A stretch of 6,331 bases of DNA from Thermoflexales bacterium. GTDB taxonomy: Bacteria; Chloroflexota; Anaerolineae; B4-G1; SLSP01. Location: the NCBI GenBank assembly GCA_007130345.1, contig SLSP01000131.1, forward strand, positions 1-6,331, read 5' to 3'. Below the pieces are notes generated by a model. It was not told the DNA's origin. It worked only from the letters and a program-made list of their open reading frames with translations, and did not search any database. The first letter of the stretch is position 1, and every line of letters starts with the position of its first letter. The position numbers were made by a program, and so were the translations under genes. Positions 3,716 through 6,331 of the stretch are shown piece by piece.

Positions 3716-6331
3716 TTACACAGCCTTCTTTCTGCCGGCTGCCAGTTGATAGAGCAAGCCAAAGATGAGCAGGGCAGCCGCGGCCCACTGGGCCAACATC
3801 ACCACATCCAGCATACTGCCAAAGAACCGATTGGGCAATCCGCGCAACTCGCGGTAAGCCACCACATCGCGGAAGCCCACCAGCCACCCGGTCACACCGG
3901 GGGTCTCAAAATAGGGCGCGACGAGCGGCCCCAATGACGCGCTGGACCCTATCCCCACCGGGGCCCCGATGTCTGCGACTTTATACTGCTCAATCCACCA
4001 CCGCAGGCGTTCCGGGCGCGCGGCAAAGATCAGCAGCATATCTGCCGCGCGGACTTCCGAAGTGTCCAAGAAGGCCGTGATGCCGTGATAGGTTCCGGGC
4101 AGATAGGCCGTATGTCCTGATGGCAAGTGATTGGAAATAGCCTCCGTCGCCATCAAGTCGTGTACCAGTCCCGCGCCTTCTGGTAGTGAACTCACCGCGA
4201 TCACGTTGACCTGGCGCTCCAGAAGGTGGCTGAACAGTTCATCGGTGAGCAAGGACATCTCCACGGCTTCGGCTGCGCCGTACTCCAGGGCCACGACCAC
4301 CGTGTTGCCGGGTTCGAGTGCTTGAATTAACGTGCTCATGTCCGAAATCCCAGGGTGCAGCGGGGACTGCGAGAGGCGGTCTTCCTGCAACAGCAACCCG
4401 CCCACAACCGCCAGGAGCAGCGCGAGCGCGACCAACACGCGCGCGACCTTAGCGCCGGCCCCCAGACGATGATCTTGTTGCGCGACTGGCCGCTCGACGC
4501 TGCGTGGATTCTCCAGAAGCTCCTGCCAGAGTTGCGCTTGCTGCACGATAGCGTCGGCCATCGCAAAGCCCGTCTGGGCCTGATGGTCGGAGGGCATATC
4601 CACGGCCGGGAGCGCGGTGAGTACACCGGACAATCCCGCCAGCGGGCCTTCGGTTTCGGCGGGGTGGCGCATCGCGCCCTCGGCCAGGCCCGCGCCTGTG
4701 GCGTCCGGTGCCGGGCGGAGTTGTTGCACCCAGTCTGGGATGTCGGCCCGCGCCAGGCCGCTGTCATCTTCGGAGGGGAACTCTTCGGGGAGCGAGGCGG
4801 TGGTTTCGGGGAGCGGCGGCAAGGGGCCGGTGCCCGATGGCTGAAGCCCGCGCAACCACTGCGGAACCTCGGCTCGGGCCAAATTGTCGGCGATCTCGTC
4901 CGGTATTTTGGAGGATTTCCCCAGTGGAGCGGGCGTCAGATGCTCCATCCAGTCGGGTTCTTCTTCCGCTTCGGGTGCCGGTGCCTCGGACGGCTGCGGC
5001 CCGGACGTTGCCGGAGCCGGCGTCTCCTCATCGCGCGCGGCCTCACTGCCGAGATTGCTCAACCAATCCGGCATCTCCGCCGATTCGAGGTCGTCTTCCA
5101 TCAGCAAGGTGGCTGTCTCTGATACCACTGGCGCGGCTTCTTCTTCCTCATCTTCTTCTAAATCGAGGCCGCCTAACCAATCGGGCATATCGCTGGCGGG
5201 TTCGGGGGTGGGCGCGGCGGGGGCGGCGTCGTCCGCGTCATCGTCTATGTCGATACCACGCAACCAATCGGGTATGTCTTCGGCAGGTTCGGGGGCCGGA
5301 GCGGGTGCAGCGGGCGCGGCGACCTCTTCTTCATCTTCTTCTAAATCGATGCCGCGCAACCAATCGGGGATGTCTTCGGCAGGTTCGGGTGCCGAGGCAG
5401 GCGCAGCGGGCGCAGCGGCTTCTTCTTCCTCATCTTCTTCTTCTAAATCGATGCCGCGCAACCAATCGGGTATGTCTTCGGCAGGTTCGGGTGCCGGAGC
5501 AGGGACGGCAGGCGCGGCGGCTTCTTCCTCATCCTCTTCCAAATCGATGCCGCGCAACCAGTCGGGTATGTCTTCAGCAGGTTCGGGAGCCAGAACGGGT
5601 GCAGCGGGCGCGGCGACTTCCGCGTCATCGTCCAGGTCAAGGCCGCCTAACCAATCCGGCAGATCGTCGTCGGGTTCGGGTGCGGGTGATGGGGCGGGCG
5701 CGTCGTCGCCCGCGTCGTCGTCCAGGTCAAGGCCGCCTAACCAGTCCGGCAGATCGCCGTCGGGTGCGGGTGCGGGTGATGGGGCAGGCGCGGCAGATTC
5801 CGCGTCGTCGTTCAGGTCGAGGCCGCCTAACCAGTCCGGCAGATCGTCGGCGGGTGCGGGTTTCGGTTTCGGGGCGGGCGCGGCGGTGGGCGCGGGAGCC
5901 GGGGCTTTGCGGGGTTGCGGCGGCGGAGGCTTTGGGCGTTCCCGGGATACCGGCGCGACACTGGCCGTTCCGGCAACAGCCGGCCACCAGTCTGGCGGCA
6001 CATCGGATACATCCGCCGAGGTCGGGGCATCGGCATCTGCCCGCGAGAGAATCCACGCGGGCAGAGCATCTGTGCCTTGAGGCTCTGGCGCCGCTGGATC
6101 GGCGATGGCTTCTAACCACGGGGGGAGTTCGACTTCGACGGCGTAGCTCTCGTAGGCTGCGGCGTCATCTTCCCATTCCGCGTCGGTCGCCTCATCGAAC
6201 GCATCTGTGGCGGGGCTATCGTCTGCCATCATCCAGTCGGGCATATCGTCCGGGGCCGCGGCGGGTTGTGACGTGGGGGATTCTGCGGCCAGGCCCGTCA
6301 TCCAATCGGGTAAATCCGCCTCCGCCTCCGC
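3716..6331 (-). CDS. Large membrane protein with PDWL-repeat acidic disordered region and two membrane helices (5' end outside window)
   Basis: The reading frame stays open to the right edge. The first ATG in the window (6301) is not a credible start, because the codons before it read ADLPDW and that Met is the last residue of a DLPDWM repeat. Residues are numbered from that Met (861 to the stop). Residues 1-115 hold degenerate motif copies; 116-152 is a Pro/Lys-rich linker; 152-390 holds eight near-identical repeats; 409-531 holds four more diverged copies. A hydrophobic helix (about 619-638) follows, preceded by K618 and R621. Residues 640-830 look alpha/beta (strands such as NTVVVALEYG, VNVIAVSS and DMLLIFAA). 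A second helix (about 833-852) ends in a basic tail, GRKKAV. The positive-inside rule suggests both termini are cytosolic and the 640-830 domain is outside. I do not recognise that domain. The stop lies 5 bases before the next gene. The function is unknown; a scaffold or docking role is inferred from the repeats. Confidence 0.88.
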   Translation of the reverse strand, partial: AEAEADLPDWMTGLAAESPTSQPAAAPDDMPDWMMADDSPATDAFDEATDAEWEDDAAAYESYAVEVELPPWLEAIADPAAPEPQGTDALPAWILSRADADAPTSADVSDVPPDWWPAVAGTASVAPVSRERPKPPPPQPRKAPAPAPTAAPAPKPKPAPADDLPDWLGGLDLNDDAESAAPAPSPAPAPDGDLPDWLGGLDLDDDAGDDAPAPSPAPEPDDDLPDWLGGLDLDDDAEVAAPAAPVLAPEPAEDIPDWLRGIDLEEDEEEAAAPAVPAPAPEPAEDIPDWLRGIDLEEEDEEEEAAAPAAPASAPEPAEDIPDWLRGIDLEEDEEEVAAPAAPAPAPEPAEDIPDWLRGIDIDDDADDAAPAAPTPEPASDMPDWLGGLDLEEDEEEEAAPVVSETATLLMEDDLESAEMPDWLSNLGSEAARDEETPAPATSGPQPSEAPAPEAEEEPDWMEHLTPAPLGKSSKIPDEIADNLARAEVPQWLRGLQPSGTGPLPPLPETTASLPEEFPSEDDSGLARADIPDWVQQLRPAPDATGAGLAEGAMRHPAETEGPLAGLSGVLTALPAVDMPSDHQAQTGFAMADAIVQQAQLWQELLENPRSVERPVAQQDHRLGAGAKVARVLVALALLLAVVGGLLLQEDRLSQSPLHPGISDMSTLIQALEPGNTVVVALEYGAAEAVEMSLLTDELFSHLLERQVNVIAVSSLPEGAGLVHDLMATEAISNHLPSGHTAYLPGTYHGITAFLDTSEVRAADMLLIFAARPERLRWWIEQYKVADIGAPVGIGSSASLGPLVAPYFETPGVTGWLVGFRDVVAYRELRGLPNRFFGSMLDVVMLAQWAAAALLIFGLLYQLAAGRKKAV
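5135..5848 (-). repeat. Core tandem array of eight PDWL repeats within the large membrane protein
   Basis: Eight in-frame units of 29 to 34 codons begin with D-(L/I/M)-P-D-W-L. Their first Asp codons start at about 5845, 5755, 5665, 5572, 5476, 5374, 5278 and 5191. Each unit has three parts: PDWL(G/R)G(L/I)D, an acidic run of Asp/Glu, and an Ala/Pro-rich spacer. Two subtypes are visible. The first three units and the last read PDWLGGLDL, and the middle four read EDIPDWLRGID. The middle four also share most of their DNA, including synonymous positions (plus-strand gcgcaaccaatcggg or close to it), which points to recent duplication. Acidic-run length varies between units, so unit lengths differ by whole codons. 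About nine more diverged copies flank the array within the same gene, one of them crossing the first in-window ATG. Confidence 0.93.

Larger units (their letters stand above)
247..6331 (-). other. Predicted four-gene transcription unit (promoter outside window)
   Basis: Four minus-strand genes follow each other with gaps of 5, 1 and 1 bases and end at the hairpin at 187-214. No space remains for internal intergenic promoters, and the first gene's start is beyond the right edge, so the main promoter cannot be seen. Combining a repeat-rich membrane protein, a multi-helix membrane protein, an actin-fold ATPase and a KOW protein suggests one membrane-associated machine needing all parts in step. 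Confidence 0.75.

Noticed and set aside
3711..3887. Extension of the six-helix protein to an upstream ATG at 3887.
   Set aside because: It would overlap the coding end of the preceding gene by about 170 bases and add residues with no membrane or family character.
5135..5848. Regular spacing of repeats considered as a CRISPR array.
   Set aside because: The repeats are in frame within a coding sequence, spacers are low-complexity Ala/Pro/Glu codons, and unit length varies by whole codons.
4884..6080. A 398-codon plus-strand open frame rich in Ser, Gly and Ala opposite the repeat protein.
   Set aside because: It is the antisense shadow of the acidic Ala/Pro repeats: GAA/GAT/GCG codons give Ser/Gly/Ala-rich complements. 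It has no supporting start signal and a low-complexity translation.

Overview
The window reads as chromosomal DNA from a GC-rich bacterium, most likely a member of the Chloroflexota (Anaerolineae-like). This rests on remembered family resemblance, not a search: a long GlmL/MutL-type actin-fold ATPase away from any visible mutase gene, and an acidic protein full of 'PDWL' repeats, a style I associate with that phylum. All genes lie on the minus strand, so transcription runs from right to left. I see no RNA genes, CRISPR array, transposase or phage genes.

Layout in transcription order. (1) 6331-3716: a very large membrane protein whose N-terminus lies beyond the right edge. It has a long, probably disordered, acidic Ala/Pro-rich region with about 17 copies of a short (D/E)-x-P-D-W-L motif, then a membrane helix, a ~190-residue alpha/beta-looking domain, and a C-terminal membrane helix. 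(2) 3710-3048: a 220-residue protein with about six membrane helices. (3) 3046-1298: a 582-residue ASKHA (actin/Hsp70-fold) ATPase of the GlmL/MutL type with a C-terminal extension. (4) 1296-247: a 349-residue soluble protein with barrel-sandwich-like (lipoyl-like) repeats and a C-terminal KOW motif. A GC-rich hairpin at 187-214 follows. (5) 156-1: the first 52 codons of a small helical protein with a strong ribosome binding site, running off the left edge.

Genes 1 to 4 are separated by only 5, 1 and 1 bases. The two downstream junctions carry an almost identical stop/Shine-Dalgarno/start cassette, so these genes are very likely cotranscribed and translationally coupled. Two integral membrane proteins, a cytosolic actin-fold ATPase and a soluble KOW/barrel-sandwich protein in one tight operon suggest a membrane-associated complex whose function is not known to me. 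GlmL/MutL proteins are classically accessory factors of the B12-dependent glutamate mutase, but no mutase subunit is visible here.

The most provocative signal is in gene 1. The repeated core EDIPDWLRGID resembles the conserved C-terminal peptide of FtsZ (DIPxFLR), which actin-fold FtsA recognises. A multivalent docking array for the neighbouring actin-fold ATPase is therefore a testable idea, but only an inference.
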